Source: Acanthaster planci
Taxonomy: Eukaryota; Echinodermata; Asteroidea; Valvatida; Acanthasteridae
Length of the DNA: 64,000 nt
Reading direction: 5' to 3'
NCBI RefSeq assembly: GCF_001949145.1
Contig: NW_019091368.1
Coordinates: 744,029 to 808,028 of the forward strand
The position numbers and the translations under genes were made by a program. Under the pieces are notes generated by a model. It did no database searches. It saw only the letters and a list, made by a program, of their open reading frames with translations, and was not told the origin of the DNA. This document shows, piece after piece, positions 1 through 23,782 of this stretch. The stretch's first letter is position 1. Each line of letters opens with the position of its first letter.

Positions 1-265
1 ATTGGGGAAAGGTATGCTTTAGGAACCTGCCTTCTAAACTTTATATGTCACAACACCACTGCCAATATCTTTGTGTTTCTCATATTTCTTGTATAGGCCT
101 ACAGAGACCTTTTTGATAACCTTCCTCAGTATGAATTGACTTCCTTTTCAAAATCCCCTTCAAATAAGGGATGAAACCAACATAAAAATCTCCATTATTA
201 CTATAATCACCATCAGCTACACTGACATGACAAACTGGTACCTGTTTATTATTTTTTCGGGGTAG

Positions 266-982
266 CTTTCCAACCTCCAAGCCACTCGGGTAGCAAACCA
301 GACATTCGAGCCAGGAGACTCTCGGTGCGATTTGCGAACGACGCGTCCCTGAAGGAAACCGCCTTCATCGTCGAAAACCCGTCACAGGAAATCGTTAGCC
401 ACTCCGTCATTAAGCCAGAAAATGTCACCACCAAGTCAGGATCGTCCAGAGTATTGAGAGGCATATTGGGTTAGTTTTTACACTGGAGTATTGTATTTAA
501 CTGAGCTAAATCGTTACCCACACATGACCTAAAGATTTAACGATAATATGGTGAGTCCACTGGCCATTGACGTCTTGATAACACCTTCTTGGATAAACTG
601 TAACGGATAGCAACTGACAAAGATTTTTGATGACTGATAAGAAGAGAAATGTATTCCTGGATTGACCAATATATGAACTCGCTCACTTGCTTCCTACTAC
701 TAACCAGCTGACGCCAGACGTAAGCGTCGGTCTTGCCCTCGTCGTTGGATCGAGCTCCCTCCCCTTCCCGGCGGTCCATATGCAGCGGAACAACGAGCTA
801 TCGCGGCCGCCATGGACGCCGAAAGATGCCGAGCTTTGGCCCTGGAATTGGAGAAAGAAAACGCTGCCGTGGACCACCGACAGGTCGAGCCACTGAAGAC
901 AGCGCGCTATCCACGACGAGTTTACAACGAAGCGTTCAAAATAACAGGAAAACAGCTCTACCGCGAGGAGCAAGAGAGCTGA
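266..982 (+). CDS. 3' end of an unidentified gene (two last coding exons)
   Basis: Two exons join in frame: 266-469 (acceptor after TTTTTTCGGGGTAG, donor GTTAGT) and 708-982 (acceptor CTACTAACCAG, stop TGA at 980-982). The split codon G|CT gives Ala, so both splice phases agree. About 158 residues are visible; the N-terminus lies left of the window. The first exon encodes a segment containing RRLSVRFANDASLKET, in which SVRF resembles an RVxF docking motif for protein phosphatase 1. The second is basic, then has a short Glu/Leu-rich likely helix (LALELEKENAAVDHRQ) and ends KQLYREEQES. The exons are GC-rich against AT-rich flanks, which supports coding. An AATAAA at 1125-1130 is a good polyadenylation signal. 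I do not recognise the family; a cell-cycle or cytoskeletal adaptor is only a guess from the composition. Confidence 0.7.
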
Positions 983-1124
983 ACTCGCACAAAGAACTTT
1001 TCAAAATCTCTTTGAAGCAAAAGATATTGACCAGTGCTTTGGGGATCGCAGTCAACACAGATACAACAAAACTCAAGGGGTCCACTCATTGCCTTTTAGA
1101 ATTGCTTTTAAATACTGAAATGAA

Positions 1125-1130
1125 AATAAA
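1125..1130 (+). terminator. Polyadenylation signal AATAAA of the 5' gene
   Basis: AATAAA lies 143 bases downstream of the TGA at 980-982, in AT-rich sequence. It is placed as expected for the 3' end of the unidentified upstream gene. Confidence 0.55.
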
Positions 1131-1149
1131 AACGTACATTAGAATGTAT

Positions 1150-2830
1150 TTTTTTTATGCACTGAAGAGTCACCAAGAACGTGATTTATCCTCACCCATT
1201 TATCTCACCAAAATTAAACTGTAAAAGTGAAACTGGAATTGTGCCTTAGTAACCGTTGCAGTAACTATTATTTATAGAAGAGAAATAATATTACCAATAG
1301 GGAAATAATTTCATTCGTGTTGAAATCAACTCATACCTTTTATGGAAAAAAAAGATAAAAACGGGAAATTCTGTCAAGAATTAAATGAAAATGTGAAGTG
1401 GTTCTGAAATTGTCTAAGAACACAAAAGTCATAGTGACTACAAAGCAAATTGAAATAAAATCAATTTTTGGATTCAATGAACCTGCAATGAAATAAAAGC
1501 GATATACAACAAAAATTCCAAAATCCATACTACTTAAACAGGACTTTTTAAAATGATTTTTACTTCTCAGTCTCCTTGTTACAGTGCTGGACTGTACAAC
1601 TCAGAATCAATACGGAAAAACCTTGGATAATGACTCTAAACTTATGACTCAAGTTCGGTCCTGTAGTCAAAAAATTATAAAACACAACAATTACTGGAAA
1701 GCGCATTCAGAAGGTAAATAAACGGAATCATGTTTTCAAAATGGTACTGCAGTTTTACAGTTAGTTTTCCTTTTGATTTAATTAATCTGTAAAATGTCCA
1801 CATCCCACCGCCAGAATATTCCTAAACATGAGTAATTAAGACATTACTCGGTAGAGGAAGAAGTTCAGTTTCTCTTCATTCCGATTTATCAATGCTTGCA
1901 GTGAGCGTCATCTGAGTGTCGTAAAAACAGAGCTAACTTATCAGGTTGTTATTTGTTGGGGTTTTTTTTTTTATGGAATTCCGCGACCTAGTCTAGTCAC
2001 GTGGCGACACGATTTGTTTGAATTTTATTGATGTCGGCGTTTTGATCTGGAGTTAAATTCACGATTAATGACCGGGTATTTGCTGGTGCCTAATGCACTG
2101 GCCAAGAACATCGGTGAGAATCTCAACGCTTTTTTCGACCCACCAGCGCACGCACGGTGGAAAGCAATCCACTTGTGCCGTATGTTTTTTGAATGCATGG
2201 CTGAGCCCATCATAGCCCATGGATCCAATAAAACAGCACAACACTGTCACAAGAGGGCGCTATTCAATTCAGTTTGGTGAGCTGTTTGGGCACGTGTGTC
2301 GTACAACTTTGGATTTGTAAGCTGCAAAATAATGATTACTTTTGTTAAACTCTCGCTCTGAAATTCTTCTTTGCATTGTTCCGTGTCTGTATATACTATT
2401 TGGTAACAGAGTAAGTACTACGAATACTCCTTGGAATGTTCAGTTGCTGTGCTGACAGCAAAGCAAGAGGATTACTACGGCCGTACGGGTTAGCCTGTCT
2501 GTTGGTGGTCAAATATCCACCGCCAAAACAGAAACCAATAAACCAAAGTTTTCATCACAAGCCTGATGTTGCCAGTTAGAGAAGTACATGCATGTACATG
2601 AAGCATGAGTAACTTGGGACTTTCATGGGCCTTTGGGCTATAGATAAACAAGCTTCTGCTGGGCCTGCTATTTGCACGACAGCCTGGGAAACAAGCTCCG
2701 GGCCTTGGCCTAACCTCTGGCTCATAATGTAGCCTGTAGGGAGACTGAGCGGAGCAAGCCACATCATTTAGGGGTAGAGCAAAAATTCCCCATGTCATAA
2801 GCCATAGAGCTGAGTTTTCAAAGTTTGCAC
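1150..2830. other. Intergenic, no gene recognised
   Basis: This AT-rich spacer lies between the 5' gene and RECQ1. A locally GC-richer patch at about 2000-2280 is open in several frames but has no convincing splice pattern or family similarity. It could hold the RECQ1 promoter or a non-coding first exon; I cannot show this. Confidence 0.4.
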
Positions 2831-2841
2831 ATATAACTAGG

Positions 2842-2930
2842 GTAGCCCCACTAGTGTGGCACGGACTCTCACTCCTGCTCCATCCTTAAGGATGGATCGG
2901 GAGTGACAGTCCGTGCCACGCAAGTGGGGC
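2842..2930. mobile_element. Palindromic foldback MITE with 10-bp flanking duplication
   Basis: An almost perfect inverted repeat of about 89 bases is centred on CCTTAAGG. Its arms start TAGCCCCACTAGTGTGGCAC and return as the reverse complement with few mismatches. The direct repeat TATAACTAGG occurs at 2832-2841 and 2931-2940 on both sides, as expected for a target-site duplication. A duplication of 9-10 bp and long terminal inverted repeats suggest a Mutator-like origin. It has no coding capacity. Confidence 0.75.
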
Positions 2931-3423
2931 TATAACTAGGGCTACTAGTACTAGTACTAGACATGCTAGACTCATCACTTTTTAGCCATCTTGCAATGTC
3001 GGCCTAGATGAAAACCTTTTGTATTTAAAAACAGTAAGAAAGGAGTTCTTTGCCATTATCATCTCCAATATTCAGCTCAATATATCACTGAAACAAAAAC
3101 ACAAGCTTTTCCTGCATATGGGCCCTAGGTACAAGAAGGGAAAGGTTATATTAAAAATGTATTTTGTCTATTTTTTACTTGTGAATATAAGTGACATGTT
3201 TATCATGCACAAAAGTTTTAATGAACTTATCTTACACAGCACCTTTATCTCACAAGGGAATGATTGAGGGCTTCAAAATATTGTCTTAACATTCTACAGA
3301 ACCGTGAGGATTGCCAAATCGTCCTCAAAGCCCCAACTGCTGTAAACTGCACATACATTGTACTTGTAAGTTGCAACCATGAAGCAAATCCCGTCTTGAA
3401 CACCTCCGGAGCATCAGGGGGAA

Positions 3424-17136
<13,713 letters not shown>

Positions 17137-17179
17137 AATGTTAAAGCAAAGTGACCATTGAAAGGAACTCATGCCCTTG

Positions 17180-17185
17180 AATAAA
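17180..17185 (+). terminator. Polyadenylation signal of RECQL
   Basis: AATAAA lies 44 bases after the RECQL stop codon (TGA at 17134-17136), which implies a very short 3' untranslated region. Confidence 0.7.
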
Positions 17186-17189
17186 GCTG

Positions 17190-20100
17190 TTGAACCTTAG
17201 CAGTGTCAAATGACAAACGTGAAATTTCCAGTATGGATGAAAATAACATTAACCTTCAGTTTGTTTCTTTATAGTAACGACAGCAGTCACTTAAAGATCG
17301 ATCATAGGGTGTTTTTCCTTTTGACCTTTCTGGTATTTATTTACATGGTGTTAAGTCAAAGCCTTCCTGGTCAGGTACCCAATAGAAACCACAACAAACG
17401 ATTCTGTACATAAATGTAGGTGCCTGTCTTCTCATTCGGTTATTACTTATCTACATTCTGCATCCCAGAGGGCTCTTCTAGTGAGAAGGACCTTAGACTA
17501 GTAGCGAGACTCTCTTCAGTTTTGTTCTTTGAATTGTTGTAGCAATATCATTTCATTTTTTTTTCAAGTACTTGTTTTATCAAGGATATCAAAGCCCTTA
17601 AACTTAGAGCTGTTTTCCATGGGAAAAACCAGCTTCAGGTTATTGTGATTATCTCTCAAAACAGCGACAAATAAATGGAAGAGGATTTTACTGTTTCTTA
17701 AACTGATGTACACGTGTGTGGGCTGTAAAGTGCATGTATGTGTGTTTCCAAGTGTCTCATTAAGTAACAACAGTGCATATTTTAAGCTTCAACGGTGCCC
17801 TTAAAATGGACTTCTGTAAGGGGTCGTCACCTTATTTGTTGAGCCAAGAACATTAATTGCAGTGGATGGAACAATCTCTGCAGATGTAATCTGGCCATCA
17901 AATAACAAATCTTATTCTCCAAATGAAAAAATTATCTAAAATATCTAAAGCTAGGTCTGAACTTTCCCAACATACAATCTTCAAAATCCTCAACGTATTG
18001 GAATTTTCCAAGACCTTAATTTTTCTCGAACTCCCCCCCCCCGAGTTGCATTTTCAAAGATACCCCCCCAAAAAAATCAGGTTCTCAATTATTAACAAAT
18101 TCAAATTGTAGCACCACCTTTGAAGCCCCAAGCCTAAAGCTGCACTTTCATTTGTCCAACATCCCCTCATGGTCGAGAAATACAGTGTGCATGACACTAC
18201 ATTATTAAAATACTCTCATGGCTGTTTATAAAGAGCGTGCGACCTTCGCTGAATGCACTTCAGTGAATAAACCTCAAGGATATTTCTCTGCAACATAAGG
18301 TACTGGGGTTCTCTCATGCATGAAGTAGACTATTGAGGCCTTTGACAAAGGATCACAAAGTGAAATCTGTGACCGACCATAATAAGCCACTTTAGAGCGT
18401 CAGTGAAACAGTTATTCAGCTCATAAATTTATACTTGGCACATATCAGCTTTTTCTCTTCATCTCGGTGTGTGACTGATTCTGACTCGACCTGTTACTGA
18501 TAATGTGGGAGGTGGAATTTGGACAAATTGTGCCCATGAGTCTGTGAGAAAACTGCTATTTGGCTGGGGAGCAGAATGTGTGAATAATTTCAAGGTTTGT
18601 CTAACAATCATTTTGTACGTGTACATGGTGCTAATGGTACGTTAGTGTAGCCAATTTAACTGCCATTTTCAAATGAAGTAAATTTGGAATTTCTGTGATT
18701 TTTATATGGGGGGCTAAGAAATTTGTGAAATGTCTCTGTTGATACAATTTTGATGACACATCTTGAAAGTCTTGATTTTTTTTTTTATTTTAAATGTTTC
18801 CTTTTAGGAACCCCTATCAAAAGATTAAATATTCTGTCAATACCTCACTGAAGGAAAGGGTAAGATCCTAGATCAACGAATCAAAGATGTCATTGCTTCC
18901 ATTTTGGCATGTACAAACACAGTCTTGATTTTCACGATATTTTTCAGGCAGGGCGTCAATGCATCAATATGTCCTCTCCCAGATAAGAGTCTGATTGCAA
19001 CCTTAGTCATCATCCATAAAAGAGTTATCTCATTTCTTAATGTATACTGGTAGAGGTGTAATGCATTTGGCTATTTACTCCCATGATATATGGCCAAAAC
19101 CCATTATGTTAATGGCACCATTTACACAAGAACTGCCTGTCGCACTCATTACTGGTAATAATTTGTCATAACAAGACGACTGTGTAACTTGAAACCCAGC
19201 CTTTCCACATCGCCAGAAGGTAATTTTAACAAATTTTGGATTGTTTGTAAAGTCGATGTTTATTTCAACCCAAAATGTTTTACTTTTGGGGAAGAAGTTG
19301 CTGTTTTCAACTGACGCAAATTCACTGAAAATCTTTGATGTATTTACCACATTGGAATCTGAAATACAGACCTCAAAATACCACTGTTTTGAAGAATTAA
19401 GACTTGCACTTTTCCCAGTATTTTGTCTTAATGTTTCAATAATGATCATAAAATCTGTGGAAATCCTGGGAAGTCAGGTTGGCGTAGCGGTTCTTTCCTC
19501 GCCTTCCACCTCTTTGCATTTGGTCTGGGTTCAATTCCCATGTTGGTTCACATGTGAATTAGGTTTTCAGTCACTACCTGCTTCCATTGAATTTACCCAG
19601 AATATTTTCTTGGGTTTTCCTCCCACCTGTAAAACAGCAACTGCTTCTTATTGTCTCCTCTCTACAGGTTTCTTCAGGCTTGCGAGCTGCAGTGCCTAGG
19701 GCACTTTGAGGAATCCTTAGTTTCATTACCAGAAATACTTAATAATTTTTTGTCAGCACACATTAGTTGAATACAGAAGAAACACTTGAGTTTTTTTTTT
19801 CCTTCAAAATATTGGATTTTCAAATCAGTACAGGAAAACAGTGCCTGAGCTTAATACCAAAATGTAAGTAAGATTCAGAAGGAAAGTGCATCAGTCTGGT
19901 GGGTTGCATGACATTTTACAAATAGACCGAATCAACTGGATGTGTGAGCTGTGTTTAAGCATGGTTAATTATTAATGCGCCACAGACATCTACAATGATT
20001 GGCCAATTCTGCACGGTACTGCAGATTAGAGCACCGTTACTGTGCCTTTTTAGTTTCAATAATCATGGAGGAACTCACTCTCTTGTGATTATTCAGACAG

Positions 20101-22180
20101 TGCAAGCTCTGAGCCTGTGCGTGTGAACTTCTGAGCATCTCGTTAAACTGGGGGATGATATGCTGTTGTGCCAAAGAGGAAAAAAAGGAGGTCTCATCAC
20201 AAGGATAAAAACATCTGAATGAAACTGTGAGTCACTCATTAACTCATTGCATTGTATCTATCACTAGTGCCTTGCACTCTCTTCATCTTAATTAATGGCC
20301 ATCTTGATGATGTAACTTTGTAGGTTTTCAATATTCTATTCAATTATATGCCATCTGCCATTGAGCTTTTGATTGTATTTTCCCCAAGTTGTATTCTTTG
20401 CATCAGTTGCCTTTTCACTATCATTCCATCAAATCCATTACGGTACATAGAAATCCTTGTCTGCTCATCGGTTCATTTTGTTTATATAACAATGAATCAT
20501 GTTTTGCATCTATTGCTTATTCATGATGCAAAAAAACATGTAGAACTCCCATTTTATTGAAATTTATAATGTGGTAGAATTTTAACAAGCAGTAGACCAT
20601 CTTCTCAATTAAGTTTTGTGAGGTTCTGAGCAAATCTGATCGACTAGATTTATTTTTTTATTGTTATTTTTTTGGGAGCCCTGGAGCTTGAGGTGTCTGA
20701 CCTTTGGAAGGAGGATGGACTGTAAATTTAGTGCTGCCCTGGGAAATATATGAATATGTATGAATCTAACAAAAAGTCTCTCTTTGCATGAAGGTTCTAT
20801 CACATAAAGTGTACACCAAAGCAAACTCTCTCAAATGTTGTTTGATAATCCCTCCAGTAGAACTCATTGTTCCAAAGATTCAGCACAGCTATGGGCTGAA
20901 AGATGTGAAGTGTTCTAGACATAGTCTCTGTGGATTGGGATGGGTTGAACATATAGATTCCAAAGGAGTGGAAAATATTCTTTCCAGTGCAGTTTGTTTT
21001 TGTATTTTTTGGGGATAATGTAATCAAAATATTGAGAAAAGGTCACAATAAAATCACATATAAAGAAAAATTTCTATTTTGAGTTGGGGAGTGCATTTGT
21101 GTAGGTGGTGGTGATGGGGGGGGACACCAACATACAGGTTAGCATCCATGTTGGTTCCTTCTGACCCCTACCACAACAGGAAATCCCAACAATATCAGTG
21201 AAGAGGATGACCCCAGGGTCAAGTTGAATGCAATCCTTCCTAAACTGAGGACAACACTCGTAAATGCACTGAATGGAGCTGAAATTTGGTTTCTGGACCA
21301 CTACTTTTCAGAGGAAACCACCACGGTTATTGACAGCGGCACACAGCCATTCAACCATGTCTCTACCTTCCTAATGCAAAGCAGCATGTGCATTATGTAG
21401 GAACCAATCCTTGCCGCACTTGGTTTACTTGGAATAATAGCTGTCCACGCCTCGTTGGATCCATCTTCTCAGCATAATAATAAAGCCGGTGCCCCACATG
21501 TCCATTATGAGTTATACTGGTGACACTATTCCGTGCTGAAGGATTTGTTTACACACTTTCTTCACAGTATCAGTGCCAACAACAGCCGTCTGGACATACA
21601 TATATTTCCAAGCACTGGAGCTGCGGAGAGGGACTGACGTCAATACATCTACAATTTTTATCAACGAAACATCAAGCTTAGCGAGAGTCTGGTTGTGTTC
21701 AACACGTGAATAGGATACGATATCACAGTAAGTACTTAACGCTTATGAACAAATAGCAAAATGTTAATTTCTTCCCTCTTTTGGGAGGTGTGGCTCGAAG
21801 CTCCATGGACAACACGAGCTAGCTAGGAGCAGAATTTTTTTCATATTTAAATATTCCCACAATGGCCATTAACAATGAGGCCATCAGTCATTATTTGTGT
21901 CAGAGGGGGGTTTTTTGGTTATTATTTTGCATGAAAATCTAAAAGATTCAATATCAACAAATAGTAGTCTACACCTAGTGTACCATGAACATGATGAATA
22001 GAGAATTCATTTCAGCGATTATGCACAATAAGCCTATAGGAGCACTACGGTTTCTACTCTATTGGCCGTTGTTGATTTCAGGCATACATGCACACTATAT
22101 TGTTTGATCTGTCTGCAGCATAACTTATACCGTGACCTACATGTATTTCCCACTCAACATTTTTAATGTGGGTTTGTTGC
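17190..22180. other. Gene-poor intergenic region
   Basis: Apart from the SINE at 19476-19740, I see no supported gene in this AT-rich stretch. Open frames here (for example 19075-19449 minus and 19241-19699 plus) overlap the SINE or have no splice or family support. Confidence 0.5.
19476..19740 (+). mobile_element. tRNA-derived SINE, copy 2
   Basis: The head carries pol III promoter-like boxes: box A TTGGCGTAGCGGTTC and box B GGGTTCAATTCCC. The body includes TTTTCCTCCCACCTGTAAA, TTGTCTCCTCTCTACAGG and a tail near AGAAATACTT. It matches the antisense copy at 7548-7796. The head is tRNA-like but lacks a proper cloverleaf, so it is a SINE and not a tRNA gene. Confidence 0.82.
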
Positions 22181-22190
22181 AATATATAGT

Positions 22191-22353
22191 CAGGGGTGGA
22201 TCCAGGAATTTCATGGGGGGGTTTCAGGCCAGACTTACATTGTTTACACTTGTTGCACGTAGTTGGATTATTTTTTATTATTTTTCCCCTTTTTTATCTG
22301 TTTTGGGAGATCTCAGAGCAGGAAGCTCTGAGACCCCCCCCGGATCTGCACCT
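22191..22353. mobile_element. hAT-like MITE
   Basis: The left end CAGGGGTGGATCCAGG and right end CCGGATCTGCACCTG form imperfect terminal inverted repeats about 163 bases apart. CAGGGG(C/T)GGATCCAGG-type ends are common for non-autonomous hAT elements in marine invertebrates (my recollection of the family). The flanks ATATAGT and ATGGTGTT do not give a clean 8-bp duplication. It is non-coding. Confidence 0.6.
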
Positions 22354-23174
22354 GATGGTGTTCTTATAACGTGTCTGAGATGGAAGTAAAAGCTAAGTGA
22401 GATTTTCCAGAATAAATGAATTTTTTCATCAAAATTTATTCTGATAATGCAATTTTTTGACAATGAGGAAATGTTCAGGCAGTTGAAGCCACGCAGCCAG
22501 CTAGGCGATGGCTCCAGAAACATAAACTTTCATTTCCATGGACGCCAAGAGGAACCTTATTGCCGTATTGCTGTCATCATTTTCTGAACAGATTAAATAT
22601 GATTGAACACTCAATCCCAACATTTTAACATAATCCGCCCACACAAGGAAATGAAAACTCTGACATTTTGTTTCATGTTCGTGAATGCCCACAGGCCAGT
22701 GTTTAATCCAATGCTTTTCAGATGTCACGTGCAGTCGGTGTGACAAGTACATCTATGTACAGCCAAGCTGGCTAACCAGTATGATCATAAGCCTTACAAT
22801 GTCTGCTCCATTAGCCCTTGGGGGCACCAGACTTCACCTGTGAATGCTAGCCGTTAATTCATGTCATGCATTTGAATTCATTAGGTAAGTTTAGCGGCAC
22901 TACACCCTAGCTGTTGATGGGACACTTTCTTTTGTTAGGGAAACAAGTCATTGGGAGAAACATTTGTTGGCATGTTTTGGGTTCACAGTTTGGGTACCTG
23001 TATGTGAGAACTGCGACTAAAAACAAGCAAAAAAACCGGCTGGTTTTGTGGCCAGCGTTAATTAACCAACCCCCTGAAAGGTTGGCAAATGTAAGATGTC
23101 TGCAGCTCTTTCAACTATTTGAAATACACACGTACATGTGTCAACTTTGTAATTTTTTGCATCACAGAGCCATC

Positions 23175-23459
23175 ATGTCCGAGCAGAGAAGTTCCAGGAC
23201 GAGTCCCACCTCCACCATCAAGCGCCGGGGAGCCATTCGCAGGAAACCCCACCACAGTCATCCCACTGCTGACACCGAGAATCCAATCTTTGCCTACCTG
23301 GTCAAACTGTGGAACTTGACCAACTGGATTCTGCCAGACGTGGTCAACAGAGTGCCCGAGGAACACCGGACTTTCGTCGCCCACTTGTTGGGCGTTCTCA
23401 AGATATGTCTGCTGCTCCTGGCGGGGCATTTATTACTTCGAGTTTTCTTTGGTGGTTAA
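23175..23459 (+). CDS. Small basic protein with C-terminal membrane segment
   Basis: 94 residues from the ATG at 23175 to the TAA at 23457-23459. The exon begins just after a good acceptor (TTTTTTGCATCACAG, ending 23167), seven bases before the ATG, so upstream exons are probably non-coding. The same frame stays open upstream to 22914, but that stretch reads like intron. Residues 1-32 are Ser/Thr/Arg/His-rich and basic (IKRRGAIRRKPHHSH). The middle is an amphipathic Trp-containing stretch (LVKLWNLTNWILPDVVNRVP). The end is a strongly hydrophobic segment (LLGVLKICLLLLAGHLLLRV) with only FFGG after it. That layout fits a tail-anchored or short single-pass protein of the ER or mitochondrial membrane. 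I do not recognise the family. AATAAA is at 23777-23782. Confidence 0.72.
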   Translation: MSEQRSSRTSPTSTIKRRGAIRRKPHHSHPTADTENPIFAYLVKLWNLTNWILPDVVNRVPEEHRTFVAHLLGVLKICLLLLAGHLLLRVFFGG

Positions 23460-23776
23460 TTTCTCTGTATTTTCTCTGATTGGTCAGTTTAAGTTTAAAC
23501 TTGTACATAGAATTTCTACAATGTGAAAGGCTTTTATGTAAATCTTGACTTGGAGGTGTCAATGTGGTGCCTAGTCACATCTACATTTTGCAATTTCTTT
23601 GCAACGTTGTAGTTATGCCCATTTCTTGCTTTTGGAAAAAACATTGACAGGCATACACACTTAACTTGATAGCCTTACCATTTTTTTTTTTTACCTGAAG
23701 AGAAAGAATCTTCCTCCATTTTTCGTGATCCCCTTACCTGTTTTTAACATTTTGTCATGCCACATCTCTGTGTTAA

Positions 23777-23782
23777 AATAAA
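23777..23782 (+). terminator. Polyadenylation signal of the small membrane-protein gene
   Basis: AATAAA lies 318 bases after the stop codon at 23457-23459. A second AATAAA at about 24236 could serve a longer transcript. Confidence 0.5.

Noticed and set aside
2025-2280. Overlapping open frames on both strands near 2.1 kb
   Set aside because: No splice or family support; the GC-richer patch is more likely promoter sequence, and I could not choose a frame.
19479-19560. tRNA gene
   Set aside because: Box A- and box B-like sequences are present but there is no cloverleaf, and the same sequence continues into a conserved SINE body found at a second locus.
22914-23174. N-terminal extension of the small membrane protein (181 codons)
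   Set aside because: A strong splice acceptor ends at 23167 and the upstream part reads like intron; the ATG at 23175 is preferred.
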